DNA from: Pseudomonas borbori
GTDB taxonomy: Bacteria > Pseudomonadota > Gammaproteobacteria > Pseudomonadales > Pseudomonadaceae
DNA: 64,000 bases
Direction: 5' to 3'
Assembly (NCBI RefSeq): GCF_900115555.1
Contig: NZ_FOWX01000023.1
Span: forward strand, 1-64,000
The notes under the pieces are model-generated. The model worked only from the letters and a program-made list of their open reading frames with translations. It did no database searches and was not told the DNA's origin. The translations under genes were made by a program, and so were the position numbers. The stretch's first letter is position 1. Each line of letters starts with the position of its first letter. Shown here one piece after another: positions 17,426 to 25,904 of this stretch.

Positions 17426-19789
17426 CTAGCTGGCGTAAAGCGCGTCTTCCAGCTCATGGATGGCCTTGTTGTAGCCGGCCTTGCCGCCAAACGCCTTGAC
17501 CAGTTCGATGGGCGCACCGATCTGGCTGAAGGGGTCGAGCTGGAGGATCTTGATGTCCTCGATATGCTCAATGCCGGTGTCGGCGTATTTATCCAGCAGC
17601 GCCTCCAGCACCTGACGGGCCGCGCCGGAATACTTGGCGAAGTAGTTGCGCTTTTTCACCTGTTCGGCGCGCTCGCGGCGCGACAGGGCGGGTTGGTCGA
17701 AGGCGACGTGGCAGATCAGGTCGAACGGATCGAGGGGCTTGCCCTGCTTCTTTTCCACCTCTTCAGCCAGGGCTTCCCACATCACGCCTTGGGCGGCCAT
17801 TTCGTCGATGATGGCCTTCTTTTGTTCAGCATCACTCCAGCGGCGCAGGAAGTCATCCAGCGAGGCGAACTGCTTTTTTACGCAGACGCGGGTGTAGTCG
17901 TGCAGCGACTCGGTGATCAGCCGGCCATCCGGGCCGTAATACTGCACGCGCTCGGCGATGACGTAGATCGGGATGTTGTCGATGACGTACTTGATGCGTT
18001 TTTTACCGCCGTCTTCGCCGGTAAATTCCAGATCATCGCCCTCGGCATCGCTGCCGGCACTGATGCCATCGCCTTCGAGCAAATCGTCGGGCGGCACGGG
18101 AGACTCATCGCCCTCGGGGGCGTAGATCACTACCGGGTCACCATCGAAGGCCGGGTCGGCAAATAGCTCGGTGGCCTTCTTGAAGTCCATGATGGTGAAC
18201 CAGTATTTGCCGTAGTCCTCGTTGATGCGGGTGCCGCGACCGATGATCTGCTTGAACTCGGTCATCGACTTGATGTGCTGGTCGAGCACGATCAGTTTGC
18301 ATGTCTGGGCATCGACGCCGGTGGTCATCAGCTTGCTGGTGGTGGCAATCACCGGGTAGCGCGCTTCCGGGTTGATGAAGTTATCCAGCTCGGCCTTGCC
18401 TTCCTGGTCATCGCCGGTGATGCGCATGACGTACTTGCGGTTCTCGGCCACACGCTCGGGGTTGAGGTTGACCAGGGCCTGGCGCATGCGCTCGGCATGG
18501 TTGATGTCGTCGCAGAAGACGATGGTTTTCTGGAACGGGTCGGTGGCCTTGAGAAACTCGGTGACCTTCTGCGCCACCAGTTGGGTGCGCGCCTCGATGA
18601 CCAGGTTACGGTCCATGTCCTTGAGGTTGTAGATGCGGTCTTCGATCAGCTCGCCGTTCTTGTCGAGCATGCCCTTGGGTGGCCGCCAGCCTTGCAGGTC
18701 TTTGTCAAAATCAATACGCACCACTTTATAGGGCGCGAGAAAGCCGTCTTCGATGCCTTGCTTGAGGGTGTAGCTGTACACCGGGTCACCGAAGTAGGTG
18801 ATGCTGGACACCTCTTTGGTTTCCTTCGGCGTGGCGGTGAGGCCGACGTGGGTGGCGTTGGCGAAATAGTCGAGAATCTCGCGCCAGGCGGAGTCCTCTG
18901 CGGCGCTGCCACGGTGGCATTCGTCGATCACGATCAGGTCGAAGAAGTCGCGGGAGAACTGCTTGTAGATGTTCATCTCTTCTTCAGCGCCGGTGACGGC
19001 CTGATACAGCGACAGGTAGATCTCGTAGGAGGTGTCGATCTGCCGTTTGGCGATCTTGGTCATCGCCTGGCCGAAGGGTTTGAAATCGTTGTTCTTGGTC
19101 TGGTCGACCAGGATGTTGCGGTCGGCGAGGAACAGAATGCGTTTCTTCTGCTTGGACTTCCACAGCCGCCAGATGATCTGGAAGGCGGTGTAGGTCTTGC
19201 CGGTGCCGGTGGCCATGACTAGCAGCACGCGATCCTGCCCGCGTGCCACGGCCTCGACCGTGCGGTTGATGGCGTTCATCTGATAGTAGCGCGGCTTGCG
19301 CCCGGAGCCGTCGTCGTAGTAGGGGGCTGCGACCTTGTGCCGGGCCTGGTCGTCCAGGCCTTTCCACTGGCAGTAGCGCTGCCACAGTTCTTCCGGACTG
19401 GGGAACTGGTCGAGGCTGAGTTCGGTTTCTACCTGGCTGCCGGTGCCGCTGCGGTCATGGAACAAAAAGCCATCGCCATTGCTGGAGAACACGAAGGGCA
19501 CATCCAGCGCCTCGGCATAGCCCTGGGCTTGCTGCATGCCGGAGCCAATGGAGTGCTTGTTGTCCTTCGCCTCGATCACGGCAAGCGGCAGGTTGGTCTG
19601 GTGGTAGAGGATGAAATCGGCACGGCGGGATTCGCCCCGGCTGTGCAGCTTGCCCCGGACGATGATGCGGCCCTTGGTAAAGCTGACTTCCTCGCGCACC
19701 TGCTTGTGCATGTCCCAGCCTGCTTGCTGGACGGCTGGGGCGATGTACTTGCTGCAGATGTCCCGCTCGGAAAGCGACTTTTTATCCAT
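17426..19789 (-). CDS. hsdR: Type I restriction enzyme R subunit HsdR
   Basis: 787 residues. The N-terminal nuclease domain has the PD-(D/E)xK pattern with D58 (RRADFILY) and E73-x-K75 (VIEAK). The superfamily 2 helicase/translocase follows with Walker A MATGTGKTYTA, DECH box VIDECHRGS, motif III LTATP and a motif VI QIIGRGTR. The C-terminal ~150 residues form the helical domain that binds the methylase. It cleaves unmodified DNA after translocation. The gene heads the operon with hsdM and hsdS downstream. An integrase fragment lies just upstream of it. Confidence 0.95.
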   Translation of the reverse strand: MDKKSLSERDICSKYIAPAVQQAGWDMHKQVREEVSFTKGRIIVRGKLHSRGESRRADFILYHQTNLPLAVIEAKDNKHSIGSGMQQAQGYAEALDVPFVFSSNGDGFLFHDRSGTGSQVETELSLDQFPSPEELWQRYCQWKGLDDQARHKVAAPYYDDGSGRKPRYYQMNAINRTVEAVARGQDRVLLVMATGTGKTYTAFQIIWRLWKSKQKKRILFLADRNILVDQTKNNDFKPFGQAMTKIAKRQIDTSYEIYLSLYQAVTGAEEEMNIYKQFSRDFFDLIVIDECHRGSAAEDSAWREILDYFANATHVGLTATPKETKEVSSITYFGDPVYSYTLKQGIEDGFLAPYKVVRIDFDKDLQGWRPPKGMLDKNGELIEDRIYNLKDMDRNLVIEARTQLVAQKVTEFLKATDPFQKTIVFCDDINHAERMRQALVNLNPERVAENRKYVMRITGDDQEGKAELDNFINPEARYPVIATTSKLMTTGVDAQTCKLIVLDQHIKSMTEFKQIIGRGTRINEDYGKYWFTIMDFKKATELFADPAFDGDPVVIYAPEGDESPVPPDDLLEGDGISAGSDAEGDDLEFTGEDGGKKRIKYVIDNIPIYVIAERVQYYGPDGRLITESLHDYTRVCVKKQFASLDDFLRRWSDAEQKKAIIDEMAAQGVMWEALAEEVEKKQGKPLDPFDLICHVAFDQPALSRRERAEQVKKRNYFAKYSGAARQVLEALLDKYADTGIEHIEDIKILQLDPFSQIGAPIELVKAFGGKAGYNKAIHELEDALYAS

Positions 19790-19913
19790 AACCCCAATTC
19801 CCTTTCAAACCGGCATGGTCGCCCCATTCCGGTACTGCTGATCGTGCTCGATGGGCGTAAATGTACCTTGTTTGGCGTTGATTGGGGCAGGGTAGCTCGC
19901 CATGTCGGAGCCG

Positions 19914-20016
19914 TTGCCTCTGCCTGGGTATTGAATGTGCGGGTCTGTTGGGGCCACCCTTTATGCCTGATTTGGGCGTGCCACTGATAAGGGCCTTTCT
20001 TCCTGAACGTCGCCAT
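19914..20016 (-). pseudogene. Tyrosine integrase N-terminal fragment
   Basis: The minus strand encodes MATFRKKGPYQWHAQIRHKG followed by WPQQTRTFNTQAEA, the arm-type DNA-binding start of a site-specific tyrosine recombinase. Similarity stops after about 35 residues and no core or catalytic domain follows; the frame runs into sequence antisense to nothing recognisable and then hsdR. This is probably what remains of the integrase that brought in the restriction island. Confidence 0.65.
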
Positions 20017-20066
20017 CGTTAACCGCACTGCGCCAGAATTGTGCCAATCAACCTACAGGAGCCTCT

Positions 20067-20711
20067 ATGCAGCCCGCCAAACCCGCGCTAATCCGCGAAA
20101 CCTTCCCCGTCGGGCCTTTGCAGTGCAACTGCACGATCATCGGCGACCCCGTGACCAAACAGGCCATCGTGGTCGATCCGGGCGGCAATCCGGAGCTGAT
20201 CATGGCGCGCCTGGAGGCCCATGGCCTCAAGGTGGTCAGCATCATTCACACCCATGCCCATCTGGATCACTTTCTCGCTTCCGGGCAGATGAAGGAGAAG
20301 ACCGGCGCGACCCTGCACCTGCACAAGGACGATCAGTTCCTCTGGGACGGCCTGGAGATGCAGTGCCGCATGTTCGGCGTGCCCTATGTGCCGGTGCCTG
20401 CGCCGGATCAGTGGCTGGTCGACGATCAGGCGCTGGACTGCGGCTGCGGGGTGGCGCTGCACACGCCAGGGCATACGCCGGGTTCGATGAGTTTCTGGTT
20501 CCCCCGGGACAAGCTGCTGATCGCCGGCGATACCCTGTTCAAGCGCGGCATCGGTCGTACCGATCTGTGGGGCGGCGATTACCCGACCATCGAGCGCTCG
20601 ATCAAGCGGCGCCTGTACAGCCTGGACGAGGACGCCACCGTGATTACCGGGCACGGCGCGCAGACCCGTCTGGGCGATGAAATGCGCGAGAACCCATTCG
20701 TGCGGGCATGA
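20067..20711 (+). CDS. MBL-fold hydrolase (GloB/YcbL-type)
   Basis: 214 residues. The metal-binding motif THAHLDH (about residues 61-67), further ligands in HTPGHTPGS and GDTLF, and a late GHG match the glyoxalase II-like metallo-beta-lactamase fold. The size and sequence resemble YcbL, a type II glyoxalase without the C-terminal substrate domain of GloB. It likely hydrolyses a thioester in the cytoplasm; the physiological substrate is unknown. CTACAGGAG lies about 6 bases before the ATG. It stands at the border between the restriction island and the core region. Confidence 0.88.
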   Translation: MQPAKPALIRETFPVGPLQCNCTIIGDPVTKQAIVVDPGGNPELIMARLEAHGLKVVSIIHTHAHLDHFLASGQMKEKTGATLHLHKDDQFLWDGLEMQCRMFGVPYVPVPAPDQWLVDDQALDCGCGVALHTPGHTPGSMSFWFPRDKLLIAGDTLFKRGIGRTDLWGGDYPTIERSIKRRLYSLDEDATVITGHGAQTRLGDEMRENPFVRA

Positions 20712-20824
20712 TTGGCAATTGTTCGTGCTGGATCTTGCTAAGCTGGAGCGGAACTTAAGGTCCGATCCAGGTTCGAAAACCCGGATAAAGATCTGTATCA
20801 ACACGAAAAAATAAAGGAATAAAC

Positions 20825-21481
20825 ATGACTAAATGGCGCAATCTGGCATTCGCAGCAGCGGGCATTACCTTCCTGGCCGGCTGTACCACCAATCCCTACA
20901 CCGGCGAGCGTGAAGCCGGTAAAGCCGGAATCTATGGCGGTGTCGGTGCCGTGACCGGCGCGGTGATCGGGGCGGCCACTTCGAGCAGCAAAGACCGGGC
21001 CAAAGGCGCATTGATCGGCGCCGCAGTGGGCGGCGCGGCAGGCGGTGGCTATGGCTACTACGTCGACACCCAGGAAGCCAAGCTGCGCCAGACCCTGCAA
21101 GGCACTGGCGTGCAGGTGCAGCGCAATGGCGATGACCTGAAGTTGATCATGCCGGGCAACATCACCTTCGCCAGCAACTCGGCGGATATTTCCAGCGGCT
21201 TCTACCCGACCCTCAATTCCCTGGTCACGGTGTTCAAGGAGTTCGACAAGAACGGCATCGACATCGTCGGCCACACCGACAGCACCGGTTCGCTGGAGTT
21301 GAACCAGAACCTGTCGAATCGCCGCGCGCAAAGCGTCGCCTCCTACCTGTCCGCCAATGGCGTACCGGCGGCGCGGATTTCTTCCTACGGTGCCGGGCCG
21401 AACCAGCCTATCGCCAGCAACGCCAGCGAAGCCGGGCGTGCACAGAATCGTCGGGTCGAGATCAACCTGCGTCCGCTGTAA
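20825..21481 (+). CDS. OmpA-family lipoprotein with glycine zipper (YiaD-like)
   Basis: 218 residues. A lipoprotein signal ends in LAGC (Cys at residue 21). A Gly/Ala-rich glycine-zipper segment follows (about 38-75), and then an OmpA-like peptidoglycan-binding domain (about 105-215) with DIVGHTDSTGSLELNQNLS and the NRRVEI end. It should be anchored in the outer membrane and bind the cell wall. AAAGGAAT precedes the ATG. A strong intrinsic terminator follows the stop by 27 bp, so it is probably monocistronic. Confidence 0.92.
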   Translation: MTKWRNLAFAAAGITFLAGCTTNPYTGEREAGKAGIYGGVGAVTGAVIGAATSSSKDRAKGALIGAAVGGAAGGGYGYYVDTQEAKLRQTLQGTGVQVQRNGDDLKLIMPGNITFASNSADISSGFYPTLNSLVTVFKEFDKNGIDIVGHTDSTGSLELNQNLSNRRAQSVASYLSANGVPAARISSYGAGPNQPIASNASEAGRAQNRRVEINLRPL

Positions 21482-21507
21482 GTCTGTAGCAACACCTCGC
21501 GATACCG

Positions 21508-21538
21508 AGAAAGGCCCCAGTAAAAACGGGGCCTTTCT
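21508..21538 (+). terminator. Intrinsic terminator after the OmpA-like lipoprotein
   Basis: Perfect 11-bp stem AGAAAGGCCCC / GGGGCCTTTCT around a 9-base loop. The T tract is short and interrupted. Confidence 0.8.
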
Positions 21539-21669
21539 GCCGTCTGTCGACTCTGTGCTGGCAAAAGGCCGGACGTTCGAATCCTGACTAGAATGCTCTG
21601 AGGGCTTGGCGCTAGCCGAGCAAGCGAGCGCTGTGTGCCTGTTCAACGGGGAGCGGCTCAGGAGAGTTC

Positions 21670-24600
21670 ATGGAAGACCGGCAGCGCTCTATTCCTCGCA
21701 AGCATCTGGCAGTCTGGGTTCCCTTGGTGCTGCTGCTCGGCCTCGGGGGCGGCGTCGTCTGGCAATGGCAATCGCTGGAAACCCGTAATCGGGAGGCAAG
21801 CCAGCAGCGCTTTCAGCTCCAAGCAGAGGATATCGGGCAACGTGTGCTCAGTCGCATGCGTGCCTACGAAATGGTCTTGCGCGGCATTTCCGGGCTGATG
21901 ATCGGCAGTGAACAGGTCTCTCTGCAAGAGTGGGACAGGGCCGTCGAGCAGCTGCGCCTGCAGGATCGCTATCCCGGCATCATGGCATTGGGCTGGGCGC
22001 GGCATGTCGAGCAGCACCGGCTCGATGACTTTCTGAGCCAGGTACAGGCCGACGGGCGCATGGACTATCGAGCGTTTCCGCCTGGCCCGCGCGATGAGTA
22101 TGTGCTGATCGACTACATCAGCCCGTTCGATTGGCGCAATCGGCGGGCGCTGGGCTATGACATGCTCAGCGAGTCGACACGGCGGGCGGCCATCGAGCGG
22201 GCTCGTAGCAGCGGCGATGTAACGCTCAGCGCACAGCTTATCCTGCGTCAGGAAACCGAAGCAGACGCCCAGGGTGGCGTGCTCTTGTACCTGCCGGTGT
22301 TTCGCCCGGGGATGCCCTTGAGCAACGTGGAGGAACGTCGTGCCGCCTTGTTTGGCTTCGTCTATGGTGCTTTTCGCATCAAGGAGCTGATGGCGGGGAT
22401 TCTTGGGGCGCAGAATCGCCTGTTCGATATCGCCCTCACGGATCAGCAGGCCGGCGGTAGTCTGGTGCCGGGTAGCAACGACGGGCAGCCTGGCGCGTTC
22501 GAACAACCCTTTCGGCAGACCATGGCGCTGGATCTCTACGGCCGTACCTGGCTGCTGGATGTGGCTGGCACGGCCCAGTACGCAACGACCTCAGGCAGCC
22601 AGGGCATGACCTTCAGCCTGTGGATGGGGCTGGCCGCCGCCGGTTTGCTGGCGTTATTGGTGGGCGGTTATCTGTACCAGCGCGAGCGCGAGTTGTATGC
22701 CAGTCGAGTGGCTACCGAGCAGTTGAGCGAGCGTGAAGAACGTTTTCGCCTGCTGGTCGAGCGCCTGCCGGTAGCGACCCTGCTGTGCACTGCCGAAGGG
22801 CGTATCGAGATGGCCAACCGGCGCGCGGCCGAGTTGCTCGACTGTACGTCCGAGGCGCTGATCGGGGAGCGGGTGCGGCGTTTCCTGCCGACGATCGACC
22901 AGCTCGGCGAACTGGTCGACGAGACCGATACGGCGATGCTGGCCAATGATTACGAGGCGCACCGTGACAGTGGCGAGTGCATTCCGGTGACGCTGAGCCT
23001 GAGTGTGTTGGCGGTGTCCGGTGGAGCCAGCTACTTGCTCAACCTGATTGACCTGAGGGCGCGCAAGGGTGCCGAAGAGCGCTTCCGTCTGGTGGTCGAG
23101 GCCTCGCCCAATGCCATCGTTCTGGTCGACAGCAAGGGGCTGATCAGCATGGTCAACCAGCAGACCGAGCAGATGTTCGGCCACAGCCGTCAGGAATTGC
23201 TGGGGCAGCCGGTGGAGATGCTCCTGCCCATGGATCTGCGCCACGGTCATATGGCGTTTCGCCGCGGCTATCAGGACAACCCCGAGCCGCGGCGCATGGG
23301 CAACAACCGCGACCTGTTCGGCCAGCACCGCGATGGCCGCCTGATTCCCCTCGAAGTGGGGCTGTCGCCGCTGCGCAGCGGCGAGGAGACCCTGGTGCAG
23401 GCGGTGATCATCGATATCAGCGAGCGCAAGGCCGCCGAGCAGCGTTTCCGCCTGGTGGTCGAGGCCTCGCCGAATGCCATCGTTCTGGTCGACAGCCAGG
23501 GGCTGATCAGCATGGTCAACCAGCAGACCGAGCAGATGTTCGGTCACGCGCGTCAGGAACTGCTGGGCCAGCCGGTGGAGATGCTTCTGCCCATGGATCT
23601 GCGCCACGGCCACATGGCGTTTCGCCGCGGCTATCAGGACAACCCCGAACCGCGGCGCATGGGCAACAACCGCGACCTGTTCGGCCAGCACCGCGACGGC
23701 CGCCTGATTCCCCTCGAAGTGGGGTTGTCGCCGCTGCGCAGCGGCGAGGAGACCCTGGTGCAGGCGGTGATCATCGATATCAGCGAACGCAAGGCGGCCG
23801 AGCAGCGTTTGCGCGATCAGGCCGAGCAACTGGTCCTGGCCAACCGCTACAAGTCCGAGTTCCTCGCCAACATGTCCCACGAGCTGCGCACGCCGCTCAA
23901 CAGTATTTTGATCCTCAGCGATCAGCTGCGGCAGAACAGTGCCGGTAACCTGACGAGCAAACAGGCCAAGCATGCCGATATCGTGCACCGTGCCGGCAGT
24001 GATCTGCTGCAGTTGATCAACAGTGTGCTGGACCTGGCCAAGGTCGAGTCCGGGCGCATGCAGGTCAAGCTGGAGCCGCTGAACATGCAGGAAATGCTGG
24101 TGGAACTGGATGCCAGCATGCGCCCACTGGCCGAGCTCAAGGGGCTGCAGCTGCGTACCCAGCTGGAGCCCGGGGTACCGCGCGATATCCGCAGCGACCG
24201 GGCGCGGCTGCATCAGATCCTGCGCAACCTGCTGTCCAATTCCTTGAAGTTCACCGAGCGGGGCGAAGTGAGCCTGACGGTCGCCTGCGAGCCCTATGGG
24301 CGTGACGATGGGCGTGAACAGTTGAATTTCATTGTGCGCGATACGGGCATTGGCATCGCGGCCGAGCACCACGAGCAGATATTTCAGGCCTTCCAGCAGA
24401 TCGACGGTTCCACCAGTCGTCGCTTCGGCGGCACCGGCCTGGGCTTGGCCATCACCCGCAAGCTGGTGCAGGCCCTGGACGGCGAGATCAGCCTGCAAAG
24501 CACGCCGGGACAAGGCTCGTGCTTTACCGTGCACCTGCCGGTGCAGGTGCTGGTACAGAGCGAGCCGGAGGAGCAGGGGCCGCAGCGCAGCGGTGTGGGA

Positions 24601-25788
24601 CCGGCGGTGCTGGTCGTCGAGGATGACGCCAATTTCGCCATGGTGATCACCGATGCAGCGCACGCCCATGGTTTTTCCTGCGTGCATTGCCGTACGGGCG
24701 TGCAAGCGCTCAACCTGCTGCAACACGAACGCTTCAGTGCGGTGATTCTGGATATCCTGCTGCCGGACATCAGTGGCTGGCAATTGTTTCGCCACTTGCG
24801 TGGCCAGGCCAGCCATCGCGATATCCCCGTGCACATCATCTCCTGTGTACCGCAACCGGCCGATTGGAACGATGACGGCACGCGCTATCTGGTCAAGCCT
24901 ATCGACCGCGTGGCGCTCGAGCAGGTTTTTACCGATCTGCAGCAGGCCGACCAGGTTCCGGGCCCAGCGCTCTTGCTGGTTGAGGACGTCGAGGTCGAGC
25001 GTGAGTTCTACCGTGGTCATCTGCAGCAACTGGGTTTCGATGTGGTCACCAGCGCCAGTGCCGCAGACGCTCGTCGGGCTTATGCCGAGCGGCATTTCTG
25101 CGCCCTGGTGATCGATCTCGATTTGCCTGATCAGGATGGCTTCGATCTGCTCGAGAGCCTCGATCGCCTGCGTCCGCTGAATGGCGCGCGGGTGGTGATC
25201 AATACCGGCGTGGATGTCACCCGGCAGGCGTTGCAGCGGCTCAGGCACTATTGCGCGGTGGTGGTGCATAAACATGGCGAAGATCTGCAGGCGCTGAGCC
25301 TTGCCGTGCAGGGCTTTCTTGGCGGCGTGCGCGACCCGGAGCACGCGTGGGCCACGCCTGCCGACCAGGCGGGCCGTGCGCTGGGCGGGCGGCGGGTGTT
25401 GCTGGTCGATGACGATGTGCGCAATGTCTATGCCCTGACCGCGCTGCTGGACGATGCCGGACTCACGGTCAGCTCGGCCAAGGATGGAGTGGAAGCCATC
25501 GGCCGCTATCAGGATGGCGCCTTCGACGTGATCCTGATGGATATCGCCATGCCCAACATGGATGGCTATACCGCGACCCGGCTGCTCAAGCAGGAGCATC
25601 GGTGCACGATCCCGATCATTGCCTTGACCGCCCATGCGATGAAGGGAGACCGGGAGAAATGCCTGGATGCAGGGGCCGATGATTATCTGGCCAAACCGGT
25701 CAGCTGCGATGAACTGTTGAACATGCTGGCGCGCTGGCTGCCCGCTACGGATGGCGCGAACGACCCGTTGCGCAATGTTCTACCCTGA
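21670..25788 (+). CDS. Hybrid sensor histidine kinase: CHASE, three PAS, HisKA, HATPase, three REC
   Basis: 1372 residues. A membrane segment at about 14-33, a periplasmic CHASE domain (about 60-300) and a second membrane segment (about 318-337) are followed by PAS domains near 355-460, 470-585 and 590-705. HisKA has phospho-acceptor H737 (NMSHELRTPLNS). The HATPase shows N, G1 and G2 boxes (NLLSNSLKF, DTGIGI, GGTGLGL). Three receiver domains have phosphorylatable Asp near D1028, D1149 and D1291. The second and third PAS domains are near-identical (see repeat). AGGAGA precedes the ATG. The next gene, 116 bp downstream, encodes a REC-GGDEF-EAL protein, so the pair probably couples an external ligand to cyclic-di-GMP. 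The ligand is unknown. Confidence 0.92.
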   Translation: MEDRQRSIPRKHLAVWVPLVLLLGLGGGVVWQWQSLETRNREASQQRFQLQAEDIGQRVLSRMRAYEMVLRGISGLMIGSEQVSLQEWDRAVEQLRLQDRYPGIMALGWARHVEQHRLDDFLSQVQADGRMDYRAFPPGPRDEYVLIDYISPFDWRNRRALGYDMLSESTRRAAIERARSSGDVTLSAQLILRQETEADAQGGVLLYLPVFRPGMPLSNVEERRAALFGFVYGAFRIKELMAGILGAQNRLFDIALTDQQAGGSLVPGSNDGQPGAFEQPFRQTMALDLYGRTWLLDVAGTAQYATTSGSQGMTFSLWMGLAAAGLLALLVGGYLYQRERELYASRVATEQLSEREERFRLLVERLPVATLLCTAEGRIEMANRRAAELLDCTSEALIGERVRRFLPTIDQLGELVDETDTAMLANDYEAHRDSGECIPVTLSLSVLAVSGGASYLLNLIDLRARKGAEERFRLVVEASPNAIVLVDSKGLISMVNQQTEQMFGHSRQELLGQPVEMLLPMDLRHGHMAFRRGYQDNPEPRRMGNNRDLFGQHRDGRLIPLEVGLSPLRSGEETLVQAVIIDISERKAAEQRFRLVVEASPNAIVLVDSQGLISMVNQQTEQMFGHARQELLGQPVEMLLPMDLRHGHMAFRRGYQDNPEPRRMGNNRDLFGQHRDGRLIPLEVGLSPLRSGEETLVQAVIIDISERKAAEQRLRDQAEQLVLANRYKSEFLANMSHELRTPLNSILILSDQLRQNSAGNLTSKQAKHADIVHRAGSDLLQLINSVLDLAKVESGRMQVKLEPLNMQEMLVELDASMRPLAELKGLQLRTQLEPGVPRDIRSDRARLHQILRNLLSNSLKFTERGEVSLTVACEPYGRDDGREQLNFIVRDTGIGIAAEHHEQIFQAFQQIDGSTSRRFGGTGLGLAITRKLVQALDGEISLQSTPGQGSCFTVHLPVQVLVQSEPEEQGPQRSGVGPAVLVVEDDANFAMVITDAAHAHGFSCVHCRTGVQALNLLQHERFSAVILDILLPDISGWQLFRHLRGQASHRDIPVHIISCVPQPADWNDDGTRYLVKPIDRVALEQVFTDLQQADQVPGPALLLVEDVEVEREFYRGHLQQLGFDVVTSASAADARRAYAERHFCALVIDLDLPDQDGFDLLESLDRLRPLNGARVVINTGVDVTRQALQRLRHYCAVVVHKHGEDLQALSLAVQGFLGGVRDPEHAWATPADQAGRALGGRRVLLVDDDVRNVYALTALLDDAGLTVSSAKDGVEAIGRYQDGAFDVILMDIAMPNMDGYTATRLLKQEHRCTIPIIALTAHAMKGDREKCLDAGADDYLAKPVSCDELLNMLARWLPATDGANDPLRNVLP
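23071..23796 (+). repeat. Tandem duplication of a PAS-domain segment (2 x 363 bp)
   Basis: Units 23071-23433 and 23434-23796 are 121 codons each. They differ at only a few, mostly synonymous positions (for example AGCAAG versus AGCCAG). The duplication is in frame and recent or kept uniform by gene conversion. Confidence 0.92.
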
Positions 25789-25904
25789 GCTGTGGCCAGC
25801 CAGGGTTTGACGTGATAACGCCATAGCAGGGAGCCGCCGGCGGGTGTGCCGTGTCACGGCGGCGGCAACTCGATTCAGGCGTCACCAGGGACGTGGGAGG
25901 GGAT

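Noticed and set aside
23071..23796. Considered as a CRISPR or satellite-like repeat
   Set aside because: Two long coding units in frame with a PAS domain; a domain duplication explains it.
22654..25635. Minus-strand ORF of about 990 codons opposite the hybrid kinase
   Set aside because: Shadow of the kinase gene; it even repeats with the PAS duplication, as expected of the complementary strand.
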